A stretch of 64,000 nt of DNA, taken from NCBI RefSeq assembly GCF_008329605.1, contig NZ_NPKO01000009.1:186001-250000 (forward strand). The letters are read 5' to 3'. The notes beneath the pieces were generated by a model, which was given only the letters and a program-made list of their open reading frames with translations, searched no databases and had not been told where the DNA came from. The position numbers were made by a program, and so were the translations under genes. Source of the DNA: Mycolicibacterium sp. P9-64. Its GTDB lineage: Bacteria > Actinomycetota > Actinomycetes > Mycobacteriales > Mycobacteriaceae. Positions 36,632-45,371 of the stretch are shown here, in pieces (within the stretch, counting starts at the first letter, position 1; each line of letters begins with the position of its first letter).

Positions 36632-37207
36632 TCAGTCGCACTGACCTTGGATGAGCGCCTTCACCATCGCGAAGTCCTGGTAGGCGTAGACGAACACCCA
36701 GTGTCCCACCGAGAAGTCGTACTGCCGGGGCACCGCCTGCATCACAACGGCGTTCGGATCGCGCGAAAAGCATTGGCGGAAAATCCATCTGGCGCGCGGC
36801 ATGTGATACCGCCACGTCACGACGATGATCTCGTGCCAAGATCTCTCGGCGGCCAGCTTGCGCATCACCTCGGCCTCTCCGCGCGTCGTCACCGGGTCGG
36901 GACGCTCGCACAGGACCTCGATGCCACCGCCTGGCGGGCTGCATACCCGCTGCATGATGGGGTCCCCGTCGGGGTAGGGGTTGGACAACACCACCGTTGG
37001 CGCCCAACCATCGCGCGCCAAGCTGATCCCGTAGTCCTCGCGGCCGTCGTGTTCGCCGCCGAGCACGATGATGGCGTCGGCCCGCTGCAATGCGTCCGAC
37101 GGCGCATTGGTGAAAAGGAAGTAGCCGCTGATACCAATCAGCACCACGAGTGCAAGCACCGCGGCGCCCATTACCAAGATCGCCCGACGAACGTTAGCCA
37201 GCTTCAT
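36632..37207 (-). CDS. DUF218/YdcF-SanA-like membrane-anchored protein
   Basis: This 191-residue protein has one transmembrane helix at about residues 11-31 (AILVMGAAVLALVVLIGISG) and an extracytoplasmic DUF218 domain containing ADAIIVLGG and an RGEAE motif after a Thr (TTRGEAEVM). DUF218 proteins such as SanA, ElyC and YdcF affect envelope polymer synthesis, possibly by acting on polyprenyl-linked sugars. The adjacent glycan genes support an envelope role. The ATG at 37207 precedes the membrane helix by ten residues; a start at 37249 is less likely. Confidence 0.82.
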   Translation of the reverse strand: MKLANVRRAILVMGAAVLALVVLIGISGYFLFTNAPSDALQRADAIIVLGGEHDGREDYGISLARDGWAPTVVLSNPYPDGDPIMQRVCSPPGGGIEVLCERPDPVTTRGEAEVMRKLAAERSWHEIIVVTWRYHMPRARWIFRQCFSRDPNAVVMQAVPRQYDFSVGHWVFVYAYQDFAMVKALIQGQCD

Positions 37208-37602
37208 ACTCCGCCAAGTCGCCCGCACGCCTGGATTCGAGATCTCCACCCTATCCCTTCGCGCCGGCGCCCGTGGGCCGGCAGATTCGTCGTGCCCGCA
37301 GCGCCGTCATCGGTCGGGGCGCATGGATTGGCGAGTGAGTGCGGTGCAGTGTTGTGTGCCAGCGCGTTTACGGTGCAGGCTCACGACTCGCTCGCCCTCC
37401 CATTCACCGCGTCCATCGCGATCGCGGCGAAGCGCGACCCGTCAGGACTGTCGAAGTAAGCTCGGATACCGCCGCGATGAGCGACGCTGCCTCATTCGCT
37501 CGCGCGGTTCCCAGCGCCACCAAATACAATAGCTGGCGGTCGTGCCGACGGCACCTGGTCACAGTCGCGCCGATTGTTGCATTCAGCGAAGTCAATGCGA
37601 GG
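37208..37602. other. 395-bp divergent gap between the DUF218 gene and the ligase-like gene
   Basis: No gene with convincing support is present. An open frame from an ATG at 37477 runs into the ligase gene but shows no protein features. TACAAT at 37525-37530 could be a -10 box, with no clear -35. The gap otherwise holds nothing recognisable. Confidence 0.4.
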
Positions 37603-39042
37603 ATGGAAGCCGTGACACAAGGTAAGCGCTCGCCAACTCACATCATTGCTGGCATCGCCGTCGTGTTGGTTTGCCCGGTCCTCGCAGCTCTGGTCGTCGG
37701 AGGCAGCCTCGGTGTGAAGCTCGCCGTGGTCGGGTTGATCGCCATGACCGCCAGCGTCTACATCGGCGTCCGCCACCCGTTGTGGCTGTACTGGGGATTT
37801 GCCGTGGTGATGGGCGCGTTGCCGTTCGGGTACTTTCCCGGCGTCCACATTCCGCTCTACCTACCGTTTGCCGCTGGTGTGCTGCTCGCCGCGGTGGTGC
37901 ACCCCAACCGCGACACGCCCTTCCATCCGCTCGAGAAGGCCGTGCTGATACTGGTCCTCGTTTCGGGCGTGTCGCTGATATTCACCTTCAAGAGCCTCCC
38001 CGACCTGACCGCGTTCATCAGGTGGATCATCGCCACGCTCTTGATGATCGCGGTGTTGCGGCTCTCGCGGGAGAACCTGGCGCGCTTCGGGCGCTTTTAC
38101 GTCTATGCCGCGACGGTCAACGCGCTGTTCGGCATCGCGCAGGTGGTGGCGGATCCGAATCACCGACTGATCAGGGTGCTGCGCATCTTCGACTACGACC
38201 GCGAGACCACCGGCCGATTCGTCGCCAACGCGGAGGGCGAAGCCACGTTCACCCGGCTTGGTGCGACGTGGGTCGACCCGAACGTGGCAGGCATCGGCTT
38301 GGTCCCCGCACTGGTGATGGGCATCGTCCTGCTCAAGGGCAAACTGCGCCTCGGCGTGACGGCGATCCTCACCGTGGCCATCTGCCTCACCCTGAGCCGT
38401 GCGGCGATCTTCAGCGTGCTGGCCGGCGGCCTCCTGGTGCTGGTCTTCCACACGATGCGCGCACGCACTCGGGTGTTGATGCTGGGGTCCATCGGGGTCG
38501 CCGCGGCCAGCGCGCTGCTGGTACCCGCGATCCGCACCCGCATCACGAACACCTTCGGTGGCCAAGACACCGGCGCCCAGGACCGCTGGAGATCGCTCGT
38601 CGCATTCCCTGACACCATGTCGGGCCACTGGATGTTCGGACTCGGCTGGGGCCGAAAGGAATTCGTCGACGGCGCCCTTGCCTTCCAGCTGAACTACGTC
38701 TCCAACTCTCCGTTGATCGCCATTTACCGCGCGGGGATCATCGTCGGTCTGGTGTTCATCGCGGTGATCATTCTGGGCTGCATCATGAGTTGGCGGGCAC
38801 TGCGTTCCGACTCATTCCCTGCTGCCATCTACGGCGGTGTCTTCATCGGATTCAGCGTCATCGCACTGAATCTCGACCATCCCGTCGTGGACATCCCTCA
38901 GAGCGTCGCGGCATTCAGCATCTTCATGGCCTTCTTGGTGTACGTGGATCGGTCGCGTCAATCGTCGGATTCGCCGGGGAATCCGACCGAGGTCAACGGC
39001 GGCTTGGTGACCGTTCCCTCGCACCACTACGCGCTGAATTAG
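37603..39042 (+). CDS. O-antigen ligase/polymerase-like polytopic membrane protein
   Basis: The protein has 479 residues and about 11-12 transmembrane helices. A large extracytoplasmic loop near residues 205-275 contains RLGATWVDPN and is followed by TLSRAAIFSVLAG, the pattern of the Wzy/WaaL (O-antigen ligase) family. Such enzymes join or polymerise undecaprenyl-linked glycans outside the membrane. A GTG at 37612 is an alternative start. The flippase and acyltransferase genes lie downstream on the other strand. No glycosyltransferase is nearby. Confidence 0.8.
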   Translation: MEAVTQGKRSPTHIIAGIAVVLVCPVLAALVVGGSLGVKLAVVGLIAMTASVYIGVRHPLWLYWGFAVVMGALPFGYFPGVHIPLYLPFAAGVLLAAVVHPNRDTPFHPLEKAVLILVLVSGVSLIFTFKSLPDLTAFIRWIIATLLMIAVLRLSRENLARFGRFYVYAATVNALFGIAQVVADPNHRLIRVLRIFDYDRETTGRFVANAEGEATFTRLGATWVDPNVAGIGLVPALVMGIVLLKGKLRLGVTAILTVAICLTLSRAAIFSVLAGGLLVLVFHTMRARTRVLMLGSIGVAAASALLVPAIRTRITNTFGGQDTGAQDRWRSLVAFPDTMSGHWMFGLGWGRKEFVDGALAFQLNYVSNSPLIAIYRAGIIVGLVFIAVIILGCIMSWRALRSDSFPAAIYGGVFIGFSVIALNLDHPVVDIPQSVAAFSIFMAFLVYVDRSRQSSDSPGNPTEVNGGLVTVPSHHYALN

Positions 39043-39053
39043 CGGCGCAGCCT

Positions 39054-40262
39054 TTACGGTTCGGCGTTCACCGCGACGTCGTCGTTATCGGGCTTGGGCT
39101 TGCGCCGATAGATGGCCGTCACGTAGATGGCCAGGATTATGGCGTCGGTGATGACGGTGGCGATCGATGCGCCGATGGCCCCGGCGAAGGCCAGTCCTGC
39201 GACCAACCCCAGCTTGACCGGTACCAGCCCGAGGTTTGCGACGAGCCGGATCACGTCGCGTCGCTGGGCGTAGAGGATCACCGACAGGATCGAGATGATC
39301 GTCCGCATGGCACAGAACACGGACATGATGAGCATCGCCACGGCGAGCTCGGTGGGCGCGGGCGAGATCAGCAGCACGACACCGGTGATCAACACCAGGA
39401 AACCGGTGCCGCCGCCGATGATCAAGATGTTGCGCACCGACGGACCGGCGGACAGGTCGCCGTTACTGAGCCGCAGCGGTTCGTGGAAGGTCGTCCCGTA
39501 CGCCTGGCCCACCGCGGCGAGTGCGACCGTCACCGTCACCGTCAACGTGTAGTAGCCGACCGTCGTGTGGTTGGTGAGGAAACCCAGCAGGAGGACGTCG
39601 CCCTGGAGATAGAGGCACATCCCAAGCATTTCGCCGGTCAGTGCGGCAATCACCTTGGGGGGCCCCGGGATACCTGGACGGTGGCCCAGGATTTGGATGC
39701 CGCCGAGAATGAAGACGACCACGTATTGCGCGCAATAGATCATGGTCGCGATGGCCAGCGTCGGATGGGGTGTGCCGAACAGATAGGCGCAGGCCAACGC
39801 GACACTGACGATTCGACGGATGGTATCGACGCGCCAGAAGCGCTCGGGATGGCCATCGCGGACAGCAGGACTCATCCACGCGTTGCACGCCATTTCGCCG
39901 CCGGCGACGACGAGTCCGAACCACGCGACGTAGTTCACGTCGATGAGCGCGATCCCGGTCGCCGTCAATGCCGCCCCGAGCAGATAGCGCGAGGTGCGTT
40001 CGGCGACGAAGCGGTCCTTGGACTCGCGCATTGCCCGGACCATGAATGGCTGATCGAGCGGCGGCCCCACCACCGCCGACAGCGCGAAACCCATGCCGTA
40101 CAGGCCGTAGTTGGCTACTCCGAGGCGTGCTACCAGTGCCAATGTCCACAACATGCCGACGCCGCGGCCGCCGTACATCCAGACCATGGCCACCAGGGTC
40201 TTGCCGACGTTGCTCGGCACCTTCTTGGGCGCCTCGTCCTCGGGCGTGGTCGCCTCAGACAC
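39054..40262 (-). CDS. Polysaccharide flippase-like (MOP superfamily) membrane protein
   Basis: This 402-residue protein has about 12 predicted transmembrane helices and an N-terminus (WMYGGRGVGMLWTLALVARLG) typical of Wzx/oligosaccharide flippases of the MOP superfamily. The role inferred is export of a lipid-linked glycan. A charged C-terminal tail (YRRKPKPDNDD) should be cytoplasmic. The start is a GTG. It converges with the ligase-like gene (11 bp) and follows the acyltransferase gene by 21 bp on the same strand. Confidence 0.82.
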   Translation of the reverse strand: MSEATTPEDEAPKKVPSNVGKTLVAMVWMYGGRGVGMLWTLALVARLGVANYGLYGMGFALSAVVGPPLDQPFMVRAMRESKDRFVAERTSRYLLGAALTATGIALIDVNYVAWFGLVVAGGEMACNAWMSPAVRDGHPERFWRVDTIRRIVSVALACAYLFGTPHPTLAIATMIYCAQYVVVFILGGIQILGHRPGIPGPPKVIAALTGEMLGMCLYLQGDVLLLGFLTNHTTVGYYTLTVTVTVALAAVGQAYGTTFHEPLRLSNGDLSAGPSVRNILIIGGGTGFLVLITGVVLLISPAPTELAVAMLIMSVFCAMRTIISILSVILYAQRRDVIRLVANLGLVPVKLGLVAGLAFAGAIGASIATVITDAIILAIYVTAIYRRKPKPDNDDVAVNAEP

Positions 40263-40283
40263 TGGGTCGCTGACGATCGACCA

Positions 40284-40961
40284 TCAGAAGAGAGGCATCC
40301 GGAAGTGGCCGCTGTATTGCAGCGCACCGGGATCGCGCTTCGCGATCACCTTGGCGGGAATGCCACCGACGACGTCGAGTGCAGCGACGTCCTTGTTGAC
40401 CACCGATTGTGCGGCCACCACCGCACCGCGGCCAATGTGGCACGGCAGGATCATCGCCCGACTGGCGATCCACGCGTAGTCCTCGATGACGGTCGGGATC
40501 GGAACGGGAGGAAAGTCGGGATGGTTGATGTCGTGGCCACCGCCGAGGATCTGGGTGTCGCTGGCGATCGAGACGTTGTCCCCGATGTAGATCCCGCCGC
40601 GTGAGTCGAGGAAGCAGCGGAAACCGATCGCCGAGTCGTTGCCGATCGTCAAGAACTCCACGTCGTATACCGTGGTGCCCCGCATGATCGACGCACCCTT
40701 GCCGATGGTGGCGCCGAACAGCCGCAGGAAGTTCTGCCGGATGAAGTGCGACGGGATGTAGGTGACGATCATGTTGAACGTGACCATCCCGATGAAGTTG
40801 CGCAGTTTGCGGGCAAAGGTCATCCCGGGCCAGATCATGTCCTTGATCCGGCCGTCTTCATCCAGGATCCACTCCGCTTGAGGCGGCACCTTCAGCCCCG
40901 GCGCGGCCGCGAGCTTTCTGGCGATGTCTTCGGGATCCGCGGCGTCGGGTCGGTCCTTCAC
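40284..40961 (-). CDS. Hexapeptide-repeat (LbH) acyltransferase, WbbJ/maltose acetyltransferase-like
   Basis: The protein has 225 residues. Left-handed beta-helix hexapeptide repeats run from about residue 85 to the end (IGKGASI, IGNDSAIGF, IGDNVSI, IGRGAVVAAQSVV). The catalytic-type His lies in GGGHDINH, and the GGIPAKVI ending is typical of sugar O-acetyltransferases. It probably acetylates a sugar of the glycan handled by its neighbours. The start is a GTG preceded by GAGGAA. It is the first gene of the acyltransferase-flippase pair. Confidence 0.87.
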   Translation of the reverse strand: MKDRPDAADPEDIARKLAAAPGLKVPPQAEWILDEDGRIKDMIWPGMTFARKLRNFIGMVTFNMIVTYIPSHFIRQNFLRLFGATIGKGASIMRGTTVYDVEFLTIGNDSAIGFRCFLDSRGGIYIGDNVSIASDTQILGGGHDINHPDFPPVPIPTVIEDYAWIASRAMILPCHIGRGAVVAAQSVVNKDVAALDVVGGIPAKVIAKRDPGALQYSGHFRMPLF

Positions 40962-41492
40962 GTAACTGGTTCCTCTCGTCGTCGATCCGGATAAACCATA
41001 GCGGTACCGGACGTCCTGTCACGACTTGGCGCGGGCGTGCCGGGGATTGCTCCGGCCTGGGCAATGCCGTCCACTTCGCCGACCTGGCCGTCGGGTACGG
41101 CAACGTCGTTTCAGTCGCTAACGACATGCACCTTACCGCCGGTACACGGCGATTGACGCGTTGGTCCGGTAACGCGCTGGCAAACACCGCTGCGGCGGAA
41201 AGCGATGCCGTCAACGAGGGTGTCGGGGCGTTTGCGCGCGTCGGCGGGCACGCCGAACACCCGCAGCATGTCTTCGATCACCGGCCGGCGGCCACAGCGG
41301 CTGCGATGTCGCGCAACGCCCTCGACCCGAGACTCCCGACCCCTTCAGATCGAGCCCGCCCACCGTTGTTTCCTGCGGCTCGCTCACCAGCGCGCCATCG
41401 CTGAATGTCAGTTTTGAGGATTTCCTCAGACACCCTTGACTGAACTCAACGTCGTATGTGACGATTTCGTCAGACAGCGAGGAGCTCGAGAG
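40962..41492. other. 531-bp divergent gap upstream of the dioxygenase operon
   Basis: The acyltransferase promoter must lie at the left end. From 41000 to 41400 I see only frames without protein features. The right end carries two 14-bp dyads, reported separately, close to the dioxygenase start. Confidence 0.5.
41415..41472 (+). promoter_or_regulatory. Twin 14-bp dyads upstream of the dioxygenase gene
   Basis: TGAGGATTTCCTCA (41415-41428) and TGACGATTTCGTCA (41459-41472) are both perfect palindromes of the form TGASGATTTCSTCA, each followed by GACA. Their centres are 44 bp apart, about four helical turns. They probably form a paired operator for a dimeric regulator. Confidence 0.7.
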
Positions 41493-42623
41493 ATGGACAA
41501 CCTGGTCGCGGCACACCATGACCTGCACAGCGAGCTCGGCGCCCGTAAGGGCGAGCACCCCGGGCGATCGCGACACCCGGTGATCAAGGTCCGCGACATC
41601 GCATGGTTGGAGTTCGAGAAGCCAGATCTGGTGCGGGCCGAAGCGTTCGCGCAGGCGTTCGGTTTCGGCACCGTGATGCGAACCGGCAGCGATCTGGTCT
41701 TGCGGGGCACCGACACAGGCGCGCCATGCGTGATCGTTCGCCGCGGTGCCGGCACCCGCTTCCTCGGTGTCGCCTTCCACGCCCAGGACGAACGGGACGT
41801 TCTGCGACTGGCCGAGGCGCACGACGTCGGCACCAGATCGCTGCCCGAGGAGATCGGCGGGTTGGCGGTCGACCTCGTCGACCCGAGCGGTGTACCGGTA
41901 CACGTCGTCGCCGGCATGCACTCACTGCAGTCGCTGCCCGCGCAGACGGCGCACACGCTCAACGTCGGACACGAGCTGCGTCGGGTGAACGCGACACAGC
42001 GGGCGCCCCGTGAACCCACCAAGGTGCAGCGGCTCGGTCACCTCGTCCTGCAGACCACGAAGTACCTCGCGACGCTGAACTGGTACCTCGACAACCTGGG
42101 CATGATCGTCAGTGACTTCCTCTACTTCCCCGGTCAACGCGAGCGCGGACCCTCGATGAGCTTCATCCGATGTGATCGCGGGCCAACGCCCACCGACCAC
42201 CACACGCTGGCACTCGCGTTGGGGCCCCAGAACCGCTACGTGCACTCCGCCTACCAGGTTTGCGACCTCGACGCTCTCGCCGCCGGCGGTGAATACCTCA
42301 GGGATCAAGGCTATTTCCGGTCGTGGGGCATCGGCCGCCACATCCAGGGCAGCCAACTCTTCGACTACTGGCGTGACCCGGACGGGTTCATGGTCGAGCA
42401 CTTCGCCGACGGCGACATGTTCGACTCGACACTCGAGCCGGGCTGGGCACCGTTCACCTCCTCGGGGCTGGCCCAGTGGGGTCCGCCCGCCACCAAGGAC
42501 TTCCTCGGCACCAACCCCAAGGCGCTTCCGCGCGAGGCACGCTCGCTCGTCTCGGCGCTGCGCGACGACAACGAATTCGACGTCAACCGCCTCATCGGCC
42601 TACTGAAAGCAGCCGCCTCGTGA
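41493..42623 (+). CDS. Extradiol (catechol 2,3-) dioxygenase-like VOC protein
   Basis: This 376-residue protein has two vicinal-oxygen-chelate domains. The probable Fe/Mn ligands are visible in the second: His in RLGHLVLQ near residue 180, His in DHHTLALAL near residue 235, and Glu in VEHFADGD near residue 303. That is the 2-His-1-carboxylate set of extradiol dioxygenases cleaving catechol-type rings. The ATG at 41493 has a GGAG about 10 bases upstream. The stop overlaps the GTG of the FAH gene (GTGA), so ring cleavage and hydrolysis are coupled. Confidence 0.85.
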   Translation: MDNLVAAHHDLHSELGARKGEHPGRSRHPVIKVRDIAWLEFEKPDLVRAEAFAQAFGFGTVMRTGSDLVLRGTDTGAPCVIVRRGAGTRFLGVAFHAQDERDVLRLAEAHDVGTRSLPEEIGGLAVDLVDPSGVPVHVVAGMHSLQSLPAQTAHTLNVGHELRRVNATQRAPREPTKVQRLGHLVLQTTKYLATLNWYLDNLGMIVSDFLYFPGQRERGPSMSFIRCDRGPTPTDHHTLALALGPQNRYVHSAYQVCDLDALAAGGEYLRDQGYFRSWGIGRHIQGSQLFDYWRDPDGFMVEHFADGDMFDSTLEPGWAPFTSSGLAQWGPPATKDFLGTNPKALPREARSLVSALRDDNEFDVNRLIGLLKAAAS

Positions 42624-43558
42624 CGATCTCCGTTCTGCGCACCGCCGACGCGTGGTGGGTCCAAACCCCCACCGGTGCAGCCAAGATCGAGACCAACGCA
42701 GCGTCGACCGGTGACCTGCTCGCCGACGGGGACGCCATCGACGCTGCAGCGCGCAGTACCACGACCGTGCCGGTGGACGGTCTCGACCTGCTGTCCCCCG
42801 TGACGGCACCCTGCCGGGTCGTTGCCCAGATGACGAACTTCGTCTCACACGTCGAAGACGCAGGAATGAATCCAAAGACCATCCCGCTCACGTTCTTTCG
42901 CAAGGCGTCGGCGTCGATCAGCGGGCCGGACGCCGACATCGTCAAGCCTGCGCACGTCAAGTTCCTGGACTACGAGGTCGAGATCGGCCTGGTGATCGGC
43001 CGCGCCATCCCGGTGGGCACGCAGATCACCGAGGCCAACCTGGCCGACTACATCGCGGGCCTCGTCGTCACCAACGACGTGTCGGCCCGCGACGTCCAAC
43101 TCCCGCAAACACAGTTCTACGAGGCCAAGTCGTATCCGACGTTCACCCCGGTCGGACCCGCACTGGTGCTGCTCGACGCCAACGAGCTCAAGCGCTTCGG
43201 CGACCTCCGCCTCCGAACCCGAGTCAGCGGCGAACTGCGCCAGGACATGCTCGTCGACGGCGACATGATCTACCAGCCGCTGCAGGCGCTGCAATCGCTG
43301 GCACGGTTCCAGAACCTGGATGCAGGTGATCTCATCTTGACGGGCACCCCGGCAGGCACCGCACTCAGCGCCCCGCCCAAGCCCATCGAGATCATTGGCT
43401 CGCTGCTCCCACCGGCAGTCAAGTGGAAGGCATTCTTCAAGCGCCAAGCCAACAACCGGAAGTACCTGAAGCACGGCGACGTGGTCGAGCTATCCGTGGC
43501 GACCGACGACGGCGCCATCGATCTCGGCACACAACGCACTGTCGTGCGTCATGCATGA
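42620..43558 (+). CDS. Fumarylacetoacetate hydrolase (FAH)-family protein
   Basis: The protein has 312 residues and the FAH catalytic fold. KFLDYEVEIGLVIG supplies the metal-binding Glu pair near residue 120, VVTNDVSARD follows, and LTGTPAG lies near residue 237. Family members cleave or decarboxylate C-C bonds in the products of aromatic ring fission, which suits its coupled extradiol dioxygenase. The first 70 residues form the extra N-terminal domain common in this family. It converges on lpqB with 46 bp between stops. Confidence 0.88.
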   Translation: MTISVLRTADAWWVQTPTGAAKIETNAASTGDLLADGDAIDAAARSTTTVPVDGLDLLSPVTAPCRVVAQMTNFVSHVEDAGMNPKTIPLTFFRKASASISGPDADIVKPAHVKFLDYEVEIGLVIGRAIPVGTQITEANLADYIAGLVVTNDVSARDVQLPQTQFYEAKSYPTFTPVGPALVLLDANELKRFGDLRLRTRVSGELRQDMLVDGDMIYQPLQALQSLARFQNLDAGDLILTGTPAGTALSAPPKPIEIIGSLLPPAVKWKAFFKRQANNRKYLKHGDVVELSVATDDGAIDLGTQRTVVRHA

Positions 43559-43604
43559 CCACCGTTGGGTCGTGGCCGATCTACGCCGCCAGGGAAGGCA
43601 TGTC

Positions 43605-45371
43605 TCAGCCGGATAGCACCGGCACCGTGCCTGGGTTCATCAGCGCCCGGACCTCTGCCCACGCCGGGTCGTCTTCGGCCGCCGAACCCGAAAGTTGAAG
43701 CACGCCACGCTGATCGGCGACGTACACCGTCGACGGGTTGGCCGCCACCGCCGTCACCGGGGCCAGCAGGTTGCGGCTCGGCCCATCGGAGTTCACGCCG
43801 TCGAGGTTGACGTAGGACACCGGATGCTGCGGATCGGTTCTGGTGACCACGATGTCGTCGCCGGTGCGCCAGGACAGCGACACCGCGGTGTCGCCAAGCC
43901 CGAAGCCCAGCCGCCGCGGATACGTCAGTGCGTACTGGCCGCCCTGTGTCTGCTCCACACCGGCCAGCACGACCTGGCCCTCGATGACCATTGCGGCGCG
44001 CGTCCCGTCCCGAGACAGCTGAAGTTCGTTGACCGGCCCTGGGAATCGCGTCGATACGGCGGTGGTGTCGACGGGGATCCGCGCGGGCTGCCCGGACGCC
44101 GCCTCTTGGATGACGCGCACCACGTTGTTGCCGTCGACGACCACCCAGATCGCATCGTCGAGCGACCAGGTGGGCCGCGACAACGTGCGCCCGTCGAGGG
44201 CCTGCGACGCATCGCCGCTCACCGGACCAACCCACAGCGACGACGCCATGTCGGGTGCGCCGGGCCGCAGCGTCACCACCGAAGCCGCCTCCTGACCGCT
44301 GCGCGACAAGGCCGCCGCGGTCTGGTTGGGGATCTGGCCGAACGAGCCGGGCAGGCGCGGCGCCTTCTGGCCCTCCATCGACACCATGGATCCACCCACC
44401 AGGGCATGCAATCCCGCGGCAGCGCCAGGGTCGGCACCCGGGTCAGTGGCCGCGACGTCGGAGGTGCTCCACCCCTCGGCGAACCGGTCGTCGAGCGCGG
44501 CGCCGTCGGCATTGATCACGTACGGGCCGTTGATGCCGGCCCGCGACAGGGTCCAGATGATCTGGGCGGCAAGCAATTGCCTGCTGTGCGGGTCGGTGGT
44601 CGAGAGGTTCTCCAGGTCGATTCGGGCGCCGCCATACCCGCGGCCCACTCCGGTCTTCCCGCCGTCTGCCCGCGTAACGGGGCCGCGTAGGCGCAACGGC
44701 GGGCCCAGGAGGTTGCGGACCGTCCTCTCCATCTCGGGGCGGGGCCCCGACACCAGCTTGGTGGTCAACTCGGTGGCCAGCAGATCGGGATCGGACACCG
44801 CGACGTAGCGCGGGTCCGGCACGACGGTCTTGCCGGTGGGGTCGACGAAGTAGAGGGTGTTGCGCTTGTAGGTCTCCTGGAACTGTTGCCAGTCGAGGAA
44901 CACCCCGTTGGGCAGGCGATCGATGCGCCACCCGCCCGGCGTCTTGACCAGCTCGATGGGGCCGGGATCGGGCAACGCACCCTCACCGGTTTCGAACACC
45001 CCCATGTCGGACAGCGAGCCCAGGATGTCGGCCTTCATGTTCACCGAAACCCGTTGCGGACCGCGCGTTTCCACGAACACCACACGGTCGATCAGCAGCG
45101 CGCTACCCGCATCGTCCCAGGAACTGGACGCCGATTCGGTGAGGAACTGCCGCGCGGCCAGGTGGCGGTTCGCGGGATCCGCCGTGGCCTTGAGGAATTC
45201 GCGCAGCAGTACGTCGGGATCCATGGCCGGCGTGGGAGTGGGAAGGCTGGGCGGGGCTGGCCGCTCCACGGTGCCGATGGCCTGCGGCGCCGACGAACTC
45301 GGTACGCCCGCGCACCCGGCCACGGTGAAGACCAACAGCAGCAGCGAGACCACCGCCAGGACGCGTCTCAC
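43605..45371 (-). CDS. lpqB: LpqB lipoprotein, accessory of MtrAB
   Basis: The 588-residue lipoprotein has a signal peptide of about 18 residues ending in the lipobox VAGC. A GerMN-like domain follows in the first half and a beta-propeller-like C-terminal half after it. LpqB is known to interact with the extracytoplasmic part of MtrB and to modulate MtrA activation, affecting cell division and motility. The start overlaps the mtrB stop by four bases, completing the mtrA-mtrB-lpqB operon. Confidence 0.96.
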   Translation of the reverse strand: MRRVLAVVSLLLLVFTVAGCAGVPSSSAPQAIGTVERPAPPSLPTPTPAMDPDVLLREFLKATADPANRHLAARQFLTESASSSWDDAGSALLIDRVVFVETRGPQRVSVNMKADILGSLSDMGVFETGEGALPDPGPIELVKTPGGWRIDRLPNGVFLDWQQFQETYKRNTLYFVDPTGKTVVPDPRYVAVSDPDLLATELTTKLVSGPRPEMERTVRNLLGPPLRLRGPVTRADGGKTGVGRGYGGARIDLENLSTTDPHSRQLLAAQIIWTLSRAGINGPYVINADGAALDDRFAEGWSTSDVAATDPGADPGAAAGLHALVGGSMVSMEGQKAPRLPGSFGQIPNQTAAALSRSGQEAASVVTLRPGAPDMASSLWVGPVSGDASQALDGRTLSRPTWSLDDAIWVVVDGNNVVRVIQEAASGQPARIPVDTTAVSTRFPGPVNELQLSRDGTRAAMVIEGQVVLAGVEQTQGGQYALTYPRRLGFGLGDTAVSLSWRTGDDIVVTRTDPQHPVSYVNLDGVNSDGPSRNLLAPVTAVAANPSTVYVADQRGVLQLSGSAAEDDPAWAEVRALMNPGTVPVLSG

